A stretch of 43,281 nucleotides of DNA from an uncultured Bacteroidota bacterium (GCA_902609095.1 CACLQQ010000017.1:1-43281), one strand, 5' to 3'. Shown: positions 16,932 through 27,003, counted from the stretch's first letter. Translations and numbers: made by a program. Notes: a model not told the origin generated them from the sequence alone.

Positions 16932-19900
16932 TTAATGACTGTTGTAGAGCTCCGATTTCGTATTGCCCCAACTCTTTTAAGCATAAATTTCTGACCTCTT
17001 CAATTTTGGACTCCATATTCTCTTTAGTCCAATCCTCCACAGATATTGGATCTAATACTTTGACAGTTACTACTGTTGGATTAATGAGTTTAGCTCCTCG
17101 TGGCATAACTTCATGAGCATTCGTTACACAGATAGGAATAATCAGAACCTTAGCTTGTATAGCAAGATGAAAAGCAACTTTTTTAAATGGACTTAGTTAA
17201 TAATCATAGCTACGGGTTCCTTCTGGAGCAATAGCAACAGATGTACCTTTTTTCAACACATCTATAACTGGCTTCATTGCTTCGATTGCTTTGTCTCGAT
17301 TCTTTCGATCTATGAATACAACCCCTGCTACCTGAAATAACGGCCCCACTGGAGAGTATTTCAATTCCTTTTTGGTAATTGCCACAGTATTCTTACATAC
17401 CAGTTTAGCCATGATTAGGAAATCTGCATTACTCTGATGATTGAATAAGAAAACAGCTGGTCTTTTCACCCATAAGTTTTCTTTACCCTTTGCAGCAAGT
17501 TTGACCCCAGCTAAAGATGTACCTAAATCTCCAAGAACTGCTGTCATGCTATTTACACCATCCTACCTTGAACCTGAGAGCAATCCGGAGACCATATCTG
17601 TAATTGATGCAGGTATTAAAATGCCTGCCGCTTAAACGGTACGAACTATATTCTCTATTCCTGGTCTTAAGTCATCATCAAAACGATAAACGGGCCAATC
17701 ATTTTTGTAGGCTAATACCGACAACTCTTGATCCGGTTTTACAGGATGAGGATTACCCACTAATTCTAATAATGGTAAATCCTCAGCACTATCGGTATAG
17801 AAATAACTCTTGCTCAAGTCTAAATCCAATTCTTCGGCTAAAGACTTAGCATCTTGAGCTTTACCATTCCCCCAACAAGCCGGCTCCACTATTTCTCCCG
17901 TGAAAGCTCCATTCTTCACTTCCATTCTGGTACACATTACATGTTCAAATCCAAGATCTCTTGCAATCGGATTGACTTGATATGGTGTGGCAGCTGATAT
18001 GATCGCTACTGTATGACCTTTAGCCATATGTGCCGCAACTAATGCTCTTGATTCTGGATATATGGCTTGAGCCAAGTGTTTATCATAGACCTCCTCTCCA
18101 ACAATAATGAAGACTTGCTCTTTTACTCCTTTTACCCCCTTCGCTCCGATTGCAGCAAGACCTGCAAAGTTCTTATTACCCATGACATATACCATCACAC
18201 CGTTAAACTGAGCTACAATTTCCCGTGGACTCATCTGTCCACTTAGCAATCGACTTTGAAAGAATTCCTTAGCACTAAACCCTTTAATCAGTGTCCTATC
18301 TAAATCAAAAAACGCACCTATATGAGGCCCTGATTCAGCATTAATCACTGGAGCGGTTATACTTGCAGTACTCGAACCTGGAACTACACTCCTATCTAAT
18401 GGCAAGACCGGTAGCGTCTGTTCTTTTCTGTTTAATATGAAGCCTTGAAGCTTACTAACACGCTCTGCTATATCTTCCATCACGAGCATCATATTATGAA
18501 TCTCCTTTCGCTTACCCTTATCAGGAATAGGGATTAAATTAATGTTTTCGCAAAGCCTAATCACATTGATCAGGAATGGCTTAGAAACAGACTCTACTCT
18601 ATGTATCCTACCCTGCCAATGCATTTCTTCGCCTCGGAAAATACACTGATCTAAAAATCTTCCCTAAGTGTAGTACTTTTGATCATTCCACTGATAGATA
18701 TTGTGCAGGACCACTCGATATGCTTCTACATACTTAAAGAGCAAGACATGGGATACGAAAATCTTTTGCTTATTAAGCAAGACTTGAATATCCTCAGCTG
18801 GACCCGATAAGAGTGATTGCCAATAAGGATGTAAAACGCTAAATCAGCTTCTATCTCATCACTGAAATGTGCCTAATTAGAATAAAAGAATTAAAACTTA
18901 AACACATTTCTAAGGGACATTATCTCTTGCCAGAAAGCAATCGTCTGGTCTTCAGGTTTATTATCCCTTACCTTCAATAATGTCAGCTCTATGAATGCCC
19001 TGTGATATAGATAATGCAAAGACATATTAGAGTAATATGTAGCAGGTAAATAACTGGAAGTTACAATTGAATATTTCGCTTTTACGCCATCTCCTATTTG
19101 CTTGATCAGATTGGATCTTTTCAATAGATTATTCGAATTCTGAACGCTCTCTCCAATAGGCGCTCCCCTGTCGACTAAGGCATCTGGTTTATGATTTTCG
19201 ATCAACTCCATCAGAGCCACGATATCATTACATATCTGAGTTTTAGTCAAAGCGAACTTAGACAACAGTATAGTACAAATCAGAGAGGCTGTGGTTACTG
19301 GTGTAATCCGATTAATAGCATGTACTAATTCAAATGCAAACCTTGGTAATGTATATTCTTTGTGACCAGCCAAAGTTTCAAGATTTGGAATAGTAGTAAT
19401 GGCTTCGTCATCTTTTTCTACTGGAGGCCCAAATCGTAAGGAAATTTTACCATAGTTATTATTGAGCTTGCGGAAGTAATTCATCATCCACGTAAAGTTC
19501 TCTGCTTTCTTCTCCTTACCGCGTCCTTCCTCGGTCATATCCTGAACATCAGATATTAAATCATATACCACAGATACCGGTATATACTTGACTTCTTCTT
19601 TAAACTCTTCCTCTGCATCCGCTATATACTTGAGTAAGACCATCTTAGGCCAGACAAGCTTAACTATCCTCGACCTCGTCCCTTCGATAGCCCACATAAA
19701 ATGTAGTCTATGATCAACTAAGGCCGCTATATAATGCTTCAAAGTTGCTTTATAGATCAGGTTATCTCTGAATGATCTGCGTATAAAGATTATTCCAATC
19801 TTCCTACCTAATTGTGCGAAACCTGGAAAGCTCAGATTCACACCAGCAAATATCATTGGCCATGGTAGCCCATGTCGAATCAGGGCAATACCTAAGGCAA

Positions 19901-20195
19901 ACATATCAATATAGCTTTTGTTTGTCATCACAAAAGCTACAAGATGCCTCCTCATAATCTTAGCTAAGTCTTTAATCTCTTTTGGATTCACGTCTATTGT
20001 CCGCTCGTAGACCATACCCATGATTCTTTCTATGGTTTGAGAGCTTAATGCACTGGCAAAAGGATTCTACTCAGTGTGCAATTCTTTAAGGTACTTTTCA
20101 GCTTTAGCCTAAACCTACTCGTAATCTGCTCCTGTTTTTTTAGATATTTCTGACAATCGCTTGATCAAACGTTGATTATTCAATACTTGTTTCAT
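16932..20195 (-). pseudogene. Three-domain fusion: glycerol-3-P acyltransferase, HAD phosphatase, lysophosphatidate acyltransferase (decayed)
   Basis: ATG 20195 follows a GGAG ribosome site, and the reading frame can be followed for ~1,088 codons with only one frameshift, near 18857. Residues ~1-500 are a PlsB-like acyltransferase (AGVNLSFPGFAQLGRKIGII, then IRRSF and EGTRSR); its catalytic HxSxxD reads NKSYID (N at 19920-19922), so the His is lost. A C-terminal helical part (GRIHRVESVSKPFLINVIRL) leads through a Pro/Ser linker into a HAD domain (FFDLDRTLIKG, ISAATPYQV and YFYTDSAEDLPLL). A PlsC-like domain follows (FLFNHQSNADFL, VVFIDRKNRDKAIE and APEGTRS). Stops: TAG 20115, 20109 and 20067; TAA 18891; TAG 18873 and 18664; TAA 17632; TAG 17563; TAA 17197. 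The last two domains match mycobacterial Rv2483c; the N-terminal domain matches PlsB2. Confidence 0.82.
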
Positions 20196-20313
20196 CTAAA
20201 TCTCCATTTTACATCTTGCTCGGTCAATTTACTAATCCCTCAACTATTAATAGTAAGAGCTAAAGTTTTATTTAATTATCTAATGAATTTTGATACTAAT
20301 AATGTATTCTGCT

Positions 20314-20357
20314 ATTCTTAATATTTAGATTTCTATTTTAGATTTCTTATTAAGAAT
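20314..20357. repeat. Inverted repeat enclosing a tandem repeat in a divergent intergenic region
   Basis: ATTCTTAATA (20314-20323) and TATTAAGAAT (20348-20357) are perfect 10-nt inverted repeats. Between them lie two direct copies of TTTAGATTTCT (20324-20334 and 20337-20347) 13 bp apart. The region separates the acyltransferase fusion from the divergent sugar-isomerase-like gene, 16 bp before the latter's ATG. It could be an operator or promoter region; AT-richness raises the chance of coincidence. Confidence 0.4.
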
Positions 20358-20372
20358 GAATTTGTATATCAA

Positions 20373-21260
20373 ATGGAAAGAAGAACATTTATAGAACACA
20401 CCAGTATGTTGAGTGTCATGACCGCAATGGGATATATGTCTTGTAATGAATCGTCTAAATATAAATTAGGCTATCAACTCTTTAGTGTCAATCAAGACAT
20501 GAACAATGATCCAATAGCCACCCTCAAGGCATTAATCAAAATGGGTTATGAAGATTTCGAAATCTATGGTTTTGATCCTTTAAAGATTACTTATTACGGC
20601 TACCCTGCCAAAGAGCTAAAAGGCATCATGGATGATATGGGAATTACTGCAACCAGTGGGCATTATGGGTTTAGTGAGCATCTCCAATCAAGTGAAGATG
20701 ATATGAAAAGGTTCACCGAGAAATGTATACAAGGAGCTTTAGCACTCAATACGCCATACATCACTTGGCCCTGGTTAGACCCTAAACTAAGAGATATGGA
20801 TGGGTTCAACATGATGGTTCCCATGTTGAACAAAATAGGTGAATGGTGTAAGGATGCGGGAGTTGGATTTGCCTATCATAATCATGGATTTGAATTTGAA
20901 GATCGGAATGACACTAACGGGTATGAACTCATTCTTGCGGAGACCGATCCTAATTTAGTCAAACTACAGATGGATATGTATTGGGTGATGCATTCGTCGA
21001 ATACCACACCCAAAGAACTTGTCGAACGACAACCTTGTAGATATGTAATGTGGCATATCAAGGATATGGACAAGGTAACAAGGGATTACACAGAATTAGG
21101 AAATGGCTCAATAGACTATACCCAAATACTACCTGATCCTGTTAAATCAGGACTGCAGTACTCTTATATAGAACAAGGAGGGAATTTTACAGTGGATGCG
21201 ATTACGAGTGCAGCGACAAGTGCCAAATATTATAAAAAGCACTTATCCCAGCTGCTTTAA
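20373..21260 (+). CDS. Sugar-phosphate isomerase/epimerase-like TIM-barrel protein, exported
   Basis: A 295-residue xylose-isomerase-like TIM barrel (AP endonuclease 2 fold). The N-terminus MERRTFIEHTSMLSVMTAMG, with RR-x-F-I and a Cys at residue 24, suggests Tat export and possible lipidation. Core motifs are YQLFSVNQDM, EDFEIYGFDP, SGHYGFSEHL and FAYHNHGFEFE, then KLQMDMYWV and WHIKDMD, which supply the usual His, Glu and Asp metal ligands of the fold. Exported members of this family are widespread in Bacteroidota and act on unidentified sugars. The frame is intact, with no transporter or polysaccharide gene next to it. The specific substrate cannot be given. Confidence 0.85.
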   Translation: MERRTFIEHTSMLSVMTAMGYMSCNESSKYKLGYQLFSVNQDMNNDPIATLKALIKMGYEDFEIYGFDPLKITYYGYPAKELKGIMDDMGITATSGHYGFSEHLQSSEDDMKRFTEKCIQGALALNTPYITWPWLDPKLRDMDGFNMMVPMLNKIGEWCKDAGVGFAYHNHGFEFEDRNDTNGYELILAETDPNLVKLQMDMYWVMHSSNTTPKELVERQPCRYVMWHIKDMDKVTRDYTELGNGSIDYTQILPDPVKSGLQYSYIEQGGNFTVDAITSAATSAKYYKKHLSQLL

Positions 21261-21464
21261 GCTATTTGACGACATAAAAGTATTTAGTGAGATTTCTTTA
21301 AAGAACTGAGTTAAAACACTCAAAGATACTTTCATCTATCAAATCTTAAAATTCCTCTAAAAAAGATAGAGTCCCTCTTTGGATTGTGGATAACCTTTTA
21401 CTTTAAAAAAACTCTTAAGAGTCAAAATATTTATGATCATCGTAAAAAGAATCAAAATCACATT

Positions 21465-23105
21465 ATGAGAAGACGAGATTTCATTTATGTGGCTGGTGCC
21501 GGCGCAGGCATGTTAGCCACACCTATACCGATCTTGGGTAAATCAATTCATGCCCAAGAACTCATTAATCCAGGCATGGCACCTGCTCAAAAGAAAGGTC
21601 TTGCTGATGTTGCACTTAATGTTGCACGAAGCTTAGGAGCTACTTATGCAGATGCACGGATCGGTCGATACCTCAACCAATATTTGTTCACCAGAGAAGA
21701 TAAAGTTCAGAATACGGTAAATACCGAATCTTTTGGAATAGGAATTAGAGTTATAGCCAATGGTACATGGGGATTCTCGTCAACTAATGATGTTACCCCA
21801 GATGGTATTAAAAAAGCCACTGAACTTGCCGTAGCAATAGCCAAGGCAAATAGCAAAATTCAAACTGAGGAGGTAGTATTAGCGCCAGTCAGTGGACATG
21901 GAGATGTCAGTTGGAAAACACCCATAATTAAAAGTTCAATGGACGTGCCTGTATCTGAAAAAGTAAATCTCTTGTTAGAGGCTAATAATAAAGCTATGGA
22001 AAATGGTGCTGATTATATCACGACTGCACTATTCTCAGTAAATGAGCAAAAATACTTTGCATCAACAGAGGGATCCTATATCGATCAAGATATCCATAGG
22101 ATATGGCCATTTATGAATATCACTGCTGTTGATAAGTCCACAGGTAAATTCAAAAACAGACAAGGGCTTGGTGCTCCAATGGGATTAGGATATGAGTATA
22201 TGATTCCAGATACTAACGAGGAAGTAAAAGGGGCTGGAGGTGTTACATTATATAGAAACAGATATAATCTGATCCAAGATGCCCTTGATGGCGCCAAGCA
22301 AGCCAAAGAAATGCTTAAAGCTCCATCAGTAGAACCAGGTAAGTATGACTTGGTTCTTGAACCTAATCACCTAGGATTGACCATACACGAATCTGTTGGT
22401 CACCCATTAGAATTAGATAGAGTACTGGGGTATGAAGCTAATTATGCAGGAACCAGCTTCGCCACTCTGGATAAGTGGAAAACTAAAGAGTTTAACTACG
22501 GTAATGAATTAGTAAACCTCGTTGCAGATAAAACTACTCCAGGATCTTTAGGTGCAGTCGGATATGATGACGAAGGAGTTAAGTGTAAGCAGTGGGATTT
22601 AATTAGAAATGGCATATTAGTGAATTATCAAGCGATCAGAGATCAGGTTCATATGATTGATCAGTCTGAATCACATGGATGTTGTTACTCCCAGAGTTGG
22701 AATGATGTTCAATTCCAGAGAATGCCGAATGTATCCTTAGAGCCAGGTAAAGAACCATATTCTATTAATGATATGATTAAAGACGTTGAAAAAGGAATCT
22801 ACTTAGTAGGGCGTGGTTCGTACTCCATTGATCAACAGCGATATAACTTCCAGTTCGGTGGAACATTAACATACGAAATCGAAAATGGAGAGATAAAAGG
22901 CATGATCAATGATGCCGCTTATCAATCTAACACACAACAGTTTTGGAATAGTACATCCAAAATCTGTGATACCAATGATTATAGAATTTTCGGGTCTTTC
23001 TTTGATGGGAAGGGGCAACCAAGTCAAGTAAGTGCAGTGTCTCATGGGTGCTCTACTACTAGATTTGATGGTATCAATGTCATCAATACCGGTAGAAATA
23101 TTTAA
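21465..23105 (+). CDS. tldD: TldD-family metallopeptidase with Tat signal
   Basis: ATG 21465 (MRRRDFIYVAGAGAG) is chosen over the longer in-frame start at 21384, because it begins directly with a twin-arginine signal and a hydrophobic stretch. The mature 546-residue chain is TldD: the zinc motif HExxxH appears as THESVGH (H308, E309, H313), preceded by the LEPNHLGLTIHE strand. The conserved C-terminal GSYSIDQQRYNFQFGG region is present. In E. coli TldD works with TldE as a heterodimeric protease on unfolded peptides such as CcdA and microcin B17 precursor. The Tat signal indicates a periplasmic version here. It is followed 18 bp downstream by the TldE partner. Confidence 0.9.
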   Translation: MRRRDFIYVAGAGAGMLATPIPILGKSIHAQELINPGMAPAQKKGLADVALNVARSLGATYADARIGRYLNQYLFTREDKVQNTVNTESFGIGIRVIANGTWGFSSTNDVTPDGIKKATELAVAIAKANSKIQTEEVVLAPVSGHGDVSWKTPIIKSSMDVPVSEKVNLLLEANNKAMENGADYITTALFSVNEQKYFASTEGSYIDQDIHRIWPFMNITAVDKSTGKFKNRQGLGAPMGLGYEYMIPDTNEEVKGAGGVTLYRNRYNLIQDALDGAKQAKEMLKAPSVEPGKYDLVLEPNHLGLTIHESVGHPLELDRVLGYEANYAGTSFATLDKWKTKEFNYGNELVNLVADKTTPGSLGAVGYDDEGVKCKQWDLIRNGILVNYQAIRDQVHMIDQSESHGCCYSQSWNDVQFQRMPNVSLEPGKEPYSINDMIKDVEKGIYLVGRGSYSIDQQRYNFQFGGTLTYEIENGEIKGMINDAAYQSNTQQFWNSTSKICDTNDYRIFGSFFDGKGQPSQVSAVSHGCSTTRFDGINVINTGRNI

Positions 23106-23123
23106 TAACTCTAAAGCAAGAAA

Positions 23124-24440
23124 ATGGCAATATATACAAAAGAAGAAACAAAAGCTATCATGTCAAAAGCCTTAGAGTTTAGCAAGGCTGACAGTTGTGA
23201 AGTAAATCTATACGGTAGCAACTCAGGCAACATCAGATATGCTCGCAATACGGTGTCTACTGCTGGGGCACAATCTAATCAAACATTAGCTGTACAAGCC
23301 AACTATGGCAAAAAAGTAGGGACAGCAACGATAGAAGAGTTTGATGATGCTTCAATAGAGAAGGTAGTACGTCGAGCCGAGGAGCTTGCACAATTATCAC
23401 CAGAATCAGAGGAGTTTATGCCTCCTCTTGGGCCGCAAGAAATAGCGGAGTCTAATCAGTACCATGAGAGCACGGCAAAGATAGATCCCGAATATAGAGC
23501 TGCTGTAGCGGCGACAAGTATAGAGCCCGCTAAAGCTAAAGGGGTCACTGCAGCAGGTTTTTTTGAGGACTCTGCGAATTTCTCATCAATGATGAACTCT
23601 AGCGGGTTGTATGCTTATGAACAATCTACAGGCTTAGAGTTTACGGTGACTATGCGTAGTGACGACGGTTCAGGTTCTGGATGGGTAACCAGAGACTATA
23701 ATGACGTTGGACGCTTTGATGCAGAAATGGCCTCACAAATTGCAATCGACAAAGCATTACAATCCAGAGAAGCTAAGGCAATTGAACCGGGTAAATATAC
23801 GGTAATATTAGAACCTGCTGCGTCTATGGGACTGCTCCAAAATATGATATTCTCTTTCAATGCCAGAAGTGCAGATGAAGGGCGTAGTTTCATGTCTAAG
23901 GAAGATGGTGGAAATAAGATCGGAGAAAAGATTGTTGATGAGAGAATCAACTTATACTCTGATCCTTTACACCCATTAGTACCTGCTTCTACATGGACTG
24001 GTGAAGGTATGCCGAGAGAGAAAACAGTTTGGTTAGAGAATGGTGTTGTGAAAAACCTGGCATATGGCAGGTATTGGGCCAATCAAAAAGGTGTTGCTCC
24101 AATCCCATTCCCAGCAAATGGCATCATGGATGGGGGAGATGCATCGTTGGAGGACTTAATTAGGGATACAAAAAAAGGTATCCTTGTCACTAGAATGTGG
24201 TATATCAGAACAGTTGATCCTCAGACCTTGCTATATACAGGCTTGACCAGAGATGGAACGTTCTATATCGAAAATGGTAAGTTGAAACATCCGATCAAGA
24301 ACTTCCGATTTAATGAAAGTCCAATTATCATGTTGAATAATTTGGAGACATTAGGTCAGCAAGTTAGAATTGATGGCAACTTAATACCTTCCATGAAAAT
24401 TAGAGATTTCACATTCACCAGTTTGTCTGATGCGGTGTAG
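23124..24440 (+). CDS. TldE/PmbA-family protein (TldD partner)
   Basis: A 438-residue TldE/PmbA protein, the subunit of the TldD/TldE protease that lacks the zinc motif. Family signatures are present: an N-terminal NIRYARNTVSTAGAQSNQTL segment, the YEQSTGLEFTVTMRSDDGSG block, EPGKYTVILEPAASMGLL (no HExxxH), and the C-terminal NFRFNESPIIMLNNLE. There is no obvious signal peptide on this partner, unlike TldD, so export would need either association with TldD (Tat can carry complexes) or an unrecognised route. The gene is intact and co-directional with tldD. A weak hairpin with a T-run follows the stop. Confidence 0.9.
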   Translation: MAIYTKEETKAIMSKALEFSKADSCEVNLYGSNSGNIRYARNTVSTAGAQSNQTLAVQANYGKKVGTATIEEFDDASIEKVVRRAEELAQLSPESEEFMPPLGPQEIAESNQYHESTAKIDPEYRAAVAATSIEPAKAKGVTAAGFFEDSANFSSMMNSSGLYAYEQSTGLEFTVTMRSDDGSGSGWVTRDYNDVGRFDAEMASQIAIDKALQSREAKAIEPGKYTVILEPAASMGLLQNMIFSFNARSADEGRSFMSKEDGGNKIGEKIVDERINLYSDPLHPLVPASTWTGEGMPREKTVWLENGVVKNLAYGRYWANQKGVAPIPFPANGIMDGGDASLEDLIRDTKKGILVTRMWYIRTVDPQTLLYTGLTRDGTFYIENGKLKHPIKNFRFNESPIIMLNNLETLGQQVRIDGNLIPSMKIRDFTFTSLSDAV

Positions 24441-24462
24441 TCCTACATTATAATCGATTAAT

Positions 24463-24497
24463 AAAAGGATTAAGAAAACTTCTTCTAAATCTTTTTT
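24463..24497 (+). terminator. Weak putative terminator after the tldDE pair
   Basis: AAAAGGATTAAGAA (from 24463) pairs imperfectly with TTCTAAATCTTTT (to about 24494), with a T-run following, in the 68-bp gap before the DUF4159 gene. Two mismatches and AT-only pairing make this a tentative call. Confidence 0.3.
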
Positions 24498-24508
24498 ATT
24501 TTACTTGT

Positions 24509-25126
24509 ATGGGTTCCAAGTTTTTCTTTACACGTTTGATGTATGAATCTGGAGATTGGGATGTCGATCAGCGGATGCCTTCTAATCTGCTCAACTCCTT
24601 AGTGGAGTACACTACCCTTCCTATAGATACTGAGGAAAAAATTATCCCTCTCTCAAATGACAGTATTTTTCGATCACCATTTTGCTATATATCAGGACAT
24701 AGATTAGTTCAGTTTACTAATTCAGAGGCAAAGAACTTCAAGAATTATGTAGAAAGAGGAGGGTTCGTCTTTGCTGATGATTGCAATCACGATATAGACG
24801 GATTATTCGCTAAATCCTTTGAGGCACAGATGTCTGAGCTTTTTGGAGAGTATGCACTTCAAAAGATCCCAAATGATCATTCGCTCTACAATTCCTTCTT
24901 TGAATTTGATGGACCACCTACTACCTCTCAAGAACTCAATGGCTGGGGGGATGATCTTGTACATGATTACCTTAAAGCTATAACTATTGATGGGCGTATC
25001 GCTGTTTTGTATTCGAATAAAGACTACGGGTGCGAATGGGATTTTGATTTCAGAAATAAGCGATGGTATAAAAATGACAACACCAGATTTGGTGTTAATA
25101 TAGTCATGCATGCATTGACCTCTTAA
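24509..25126 (+). CDS. DUF4159 domain protein
   Basis: A 205-residue cytosolic-looking protein of DUF4159 (FFFTRLMYESGDWDVDQRMP, NLLNSLVEYTTLPID, ERGGFVFADDCNHDIDG, ALQKIPNDHSLYNSFFEFDG and KDYGCEWDFDFRN). The family has a glutamine-amidotransferase-like fold and commonly sits in MoxR/DUF58/BatA operons, as here. No catalytic Cys triad is obvious, so it is likely a binding or structural part. It is 11 bp upstream of the esterase gene and co-directional with the MoxR operon. It is intact and its biochemical role is unknown. Confidence 0.85.
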   Translation: MGSKFFFTRLMYESGDWDVDQRMPSNLLNSLVEYTTLPIDTEEKIIPLSNDSIFRSPFCYISGHRLVQFTNSEAKNFKNYVERGGFVFADDCNHDIDGLFAKSFEAQMSELFGEYALQKIPNDHSLYNSFFEFDGPPTTSQELNGWGDDLVHDYLKAITIDGRIAVLYSNKDYGCEWDFDFRNKRWYKNDNTRFGVNIVMHALTS

Positions 25127-25137
25127 ATCACAGAATT

Positions 25138-25998
25138 ATGAAAAAGATACTCTTTATAGTCAGTTTAATGGCCTTCGCTCTAGAACTAACGGGGCAATAT
25201 GGAACGATCTCTGATGAAGAAACTATTTATAGCGAAATCCTACAAGCAGACAGAAAGTATGCAGTTTATCTCCCCCCTGACTACGATAGTTCCAAGAGAA
25301 GCTACCCTGTACTATATCTTTTGCATGGTGCTGGAGACGATCAAACAGGTTGGGTACAATTTGGAGAAGTAAGACGAATCGCTGATGAGGCAATCAAGAC
25401 AGGTAAAGCTACACCAATGGTAATTATTATGCCTGACGCAGATACAGGACGCAGAGGATACTATAATACAGTTAGAAACACATGGCGCTACGAAGATTTC
25501 TTCTTTGCTGAATTAATGCCTTTCGTAGAAAAGAAGTTTCGCATAAAAGCTCAAAAAAGATATCGGGCAGTTGCCGGATTATCTATGGGTGGTGGTGGAA
25601 GCTTTATATATGCATTACATCGTCCTGATTTATTTTCATCAGCTTGTCCTCTGAGTGCCTATGTTGGTGCCCTCAATTTGGAAGCTGGTAAGTGGCTTTT
25701 AAATGATGAAGAAAAAGAAATTCCAGAATCTGAGCTCCGGGAATACTTTAATACCAATAATGCTCTGCATCTCATCAATAATGGAAATGCTGACGACATC
25801 AAATCTGTCAGATGGTTCATCGATTGTGGAGATGATGATTTCCTCTATGAAGGAAATAGCTTGGTACATATTGCTATGAAGAAGAAGGATATTCCTCATG
25901 AATATAGAGTGAGAGATGGAGCACATAATTGGACATATTGGCGAAGCTCACTTCCCAAAGTTTTAGATTTTGTTTCACAAGGATTCCATCAGTACTGA
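25138..25998 (+). CDS. Secreted alpha/beta esterase (esterase D / feruloyl-esterase-like)
   Basis: A 286-residue serine esterase with a signal peptide (MKKILFIVSLMAFALELTG). The fold markers are VLYLLHGAGDDQTGW, the nucleophile elbow GLSMGG (S149), D234 in CGDDDFLYEGN, and H263 in DGAHNWTYW, so a full catalytic triad is visible. Family members hydrolyse short acyl esters of sugars, glutathione conjugates or plant phenolics. The position between DUF4159 and moxR may be co-transcription rather than function. The gap to the moxR ATG is 26 bp. The frame is intact. Confidence 0.88.
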   Translation: MKKILFIVSLMAFALELTGQYGTISDEETIYSEILQADRKYAVYLPPDYDSSKRSYPVLYLLHGAGDDQTGWVQFGEVRRIADEAIKTGKATPMVIIMPDADTGRRGYYNTVRNTWRYEDFFFAELMPFVEKKFRIKAQKRYRAVAGLSMGGGGSFIYALHRPDLFSSACPLSAYVGALNLEAGKWLLNDEEKEIPESELREYFNTNNALHLINNGNADDIKSVRWFIDCGDDDFLYEGNSLVHIAMKKKDIPHEYRVRDGAHNWTYWRSSLPKVLDFVSQGFHQY

Positions 25999-26024
25999 AA
26001 ATATCGATTCGATAAAATATATGT

Positions 26025-27002
26025 ATGACCAAAGAGGATATTGAACAGTTAATAGCTAAGATAGCTCCACTAAAAAGAGAGATTGCCAAGAATGTCGTTG
26101 GACAGCACGAGGTTATTGATCAATTGATGGTTGGGCTTATCGCTGGTGGCCACGTACTCCTCGAAGGAGTACCTGGGTTAGCTAAAACTCTGATTATAAA
26201 AACCTTGTCCCAGGCATTATCAATGGATTTCAATAGGATACAATTCACTCCAGACTTGATGCCATCAGATATCCTTGGCACTGAGATACTCCAAGAGGAT
26301 GATCAAGGAAAACGAATTTTCAGCTTTTCTAAAGGTCCAGTTTTTACCAATATCCTGTTAGCAGATGAAATCAATCGTACACCGCCAAAGACTCAATCCG
26401 CATTACTTGAGCTTATGCAAGAATATGGGCTCACTTATGCTGGAAAACGATATGATCTCCCAAAACCATTCTTTCTATTAGGTACTCAAAACCCTATAGA
26501 GCAATCTGGAACATTTCCCTTACCCGAAGCACAAGTTGATAGATTCTTGATACATGTATGTGTGGACTACCCTACTGTACAGGAAGAAGTTGATATTCTC
26601 AAATTGACGACTGGTATTTATAATCATAACATTCAGGAAGTTCTTACAGCTCAGGATATCATCAGCATCCAACAACTATGTCGAGAGGTTCACATAGATG
26701 ATCAGTTAATAAGAGACATCAGCACCATGATTCGTTCAACTCGACCGAGCAATGGTTCTGATCAATTCGTTACGAACTATGTAGATTGGGGAGCGGGGCC
26801 AAGAGCAGGTCAAGCACTTATACTTGTATCCAAAGCTCGTGCCTTGATGCGTAATAGATATAGTGTTATTCCTGAAGATATCAGAACTATGACATTACCT
26901 ACCCTGAGGCACAGAATAGCATTAAATTTCAGAGCGAGCTCAGAAGGGATTACTCCAGAGATAGTGACTAGACATCTCATAAAAAACTATAAGATTGGAT
27001 GA
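26025..27002 (+). CDS. MoxR-family AAA+ ATPase
   Basis: A 325-residue MoxR ATPase. Walker A is GVPGLAKT (residues 48-55), Walker B is ILLADEINR, followed by the sensor-1 region FLLGTQNP and the PLPEAQVDRF segment typical of MoxR. MoxR proteins act as chaperone-like ATPases on VWA/DUF58 partners. The stop (27000-27002) lies 1 nt before the likely ATG of the DUF58 gene (27004), and the genes that follow overlap by a few bases, so 26025-32805 is one operon. It is intact and of usual length. Confidence 0.95.
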   Translation: MTKEDIEQLIAKIAPLKREIAKNVVGQHEVIDQLMVGLIAGGHVLLEGVPGLAKTLIIKTLSQALSMDFNRIQFTPDLMPSDILGTEILQEDDQGKRIFSFSKGPVFTNILLADEINRTPPKTQSALLELMQEYGLTYAGKRYDLPKPFFLLGTQNPIEQSGTFPLPEAQVDRFLIHVCVDYPTVQEEVDILKLTTGIYNHNIQEVLTAQDIISIQQLCREVHIDDQLIRDISTMIRSTRPSNGSDQFVTNYVDWGAGPRAGQALILVSKARALMRNRYSVIPEDIRTMTLPTLRHRIALNFRASSEGITPEIVTRHLIKNYKIG

Positions 27003-27003
27003 T

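Noticed and set aside
14107-20195. In-frame stops could mean a reassigned genetic code or readthrough (TAG or TAA as amino acids).
   Set aside because: All three stop types appear in the broken genes, frameshifts accompany them, catalytic residues are also lost, and the long intact genes in the window use the same codons only as terminal stops.
20314-20357. The nested repeats as a mobile-element end or recombination site.
   Set aside because: There is no transposase or integrase nearby and no flanking target duplication; a regulatory role or chance in AT-rich DNA is more likely.
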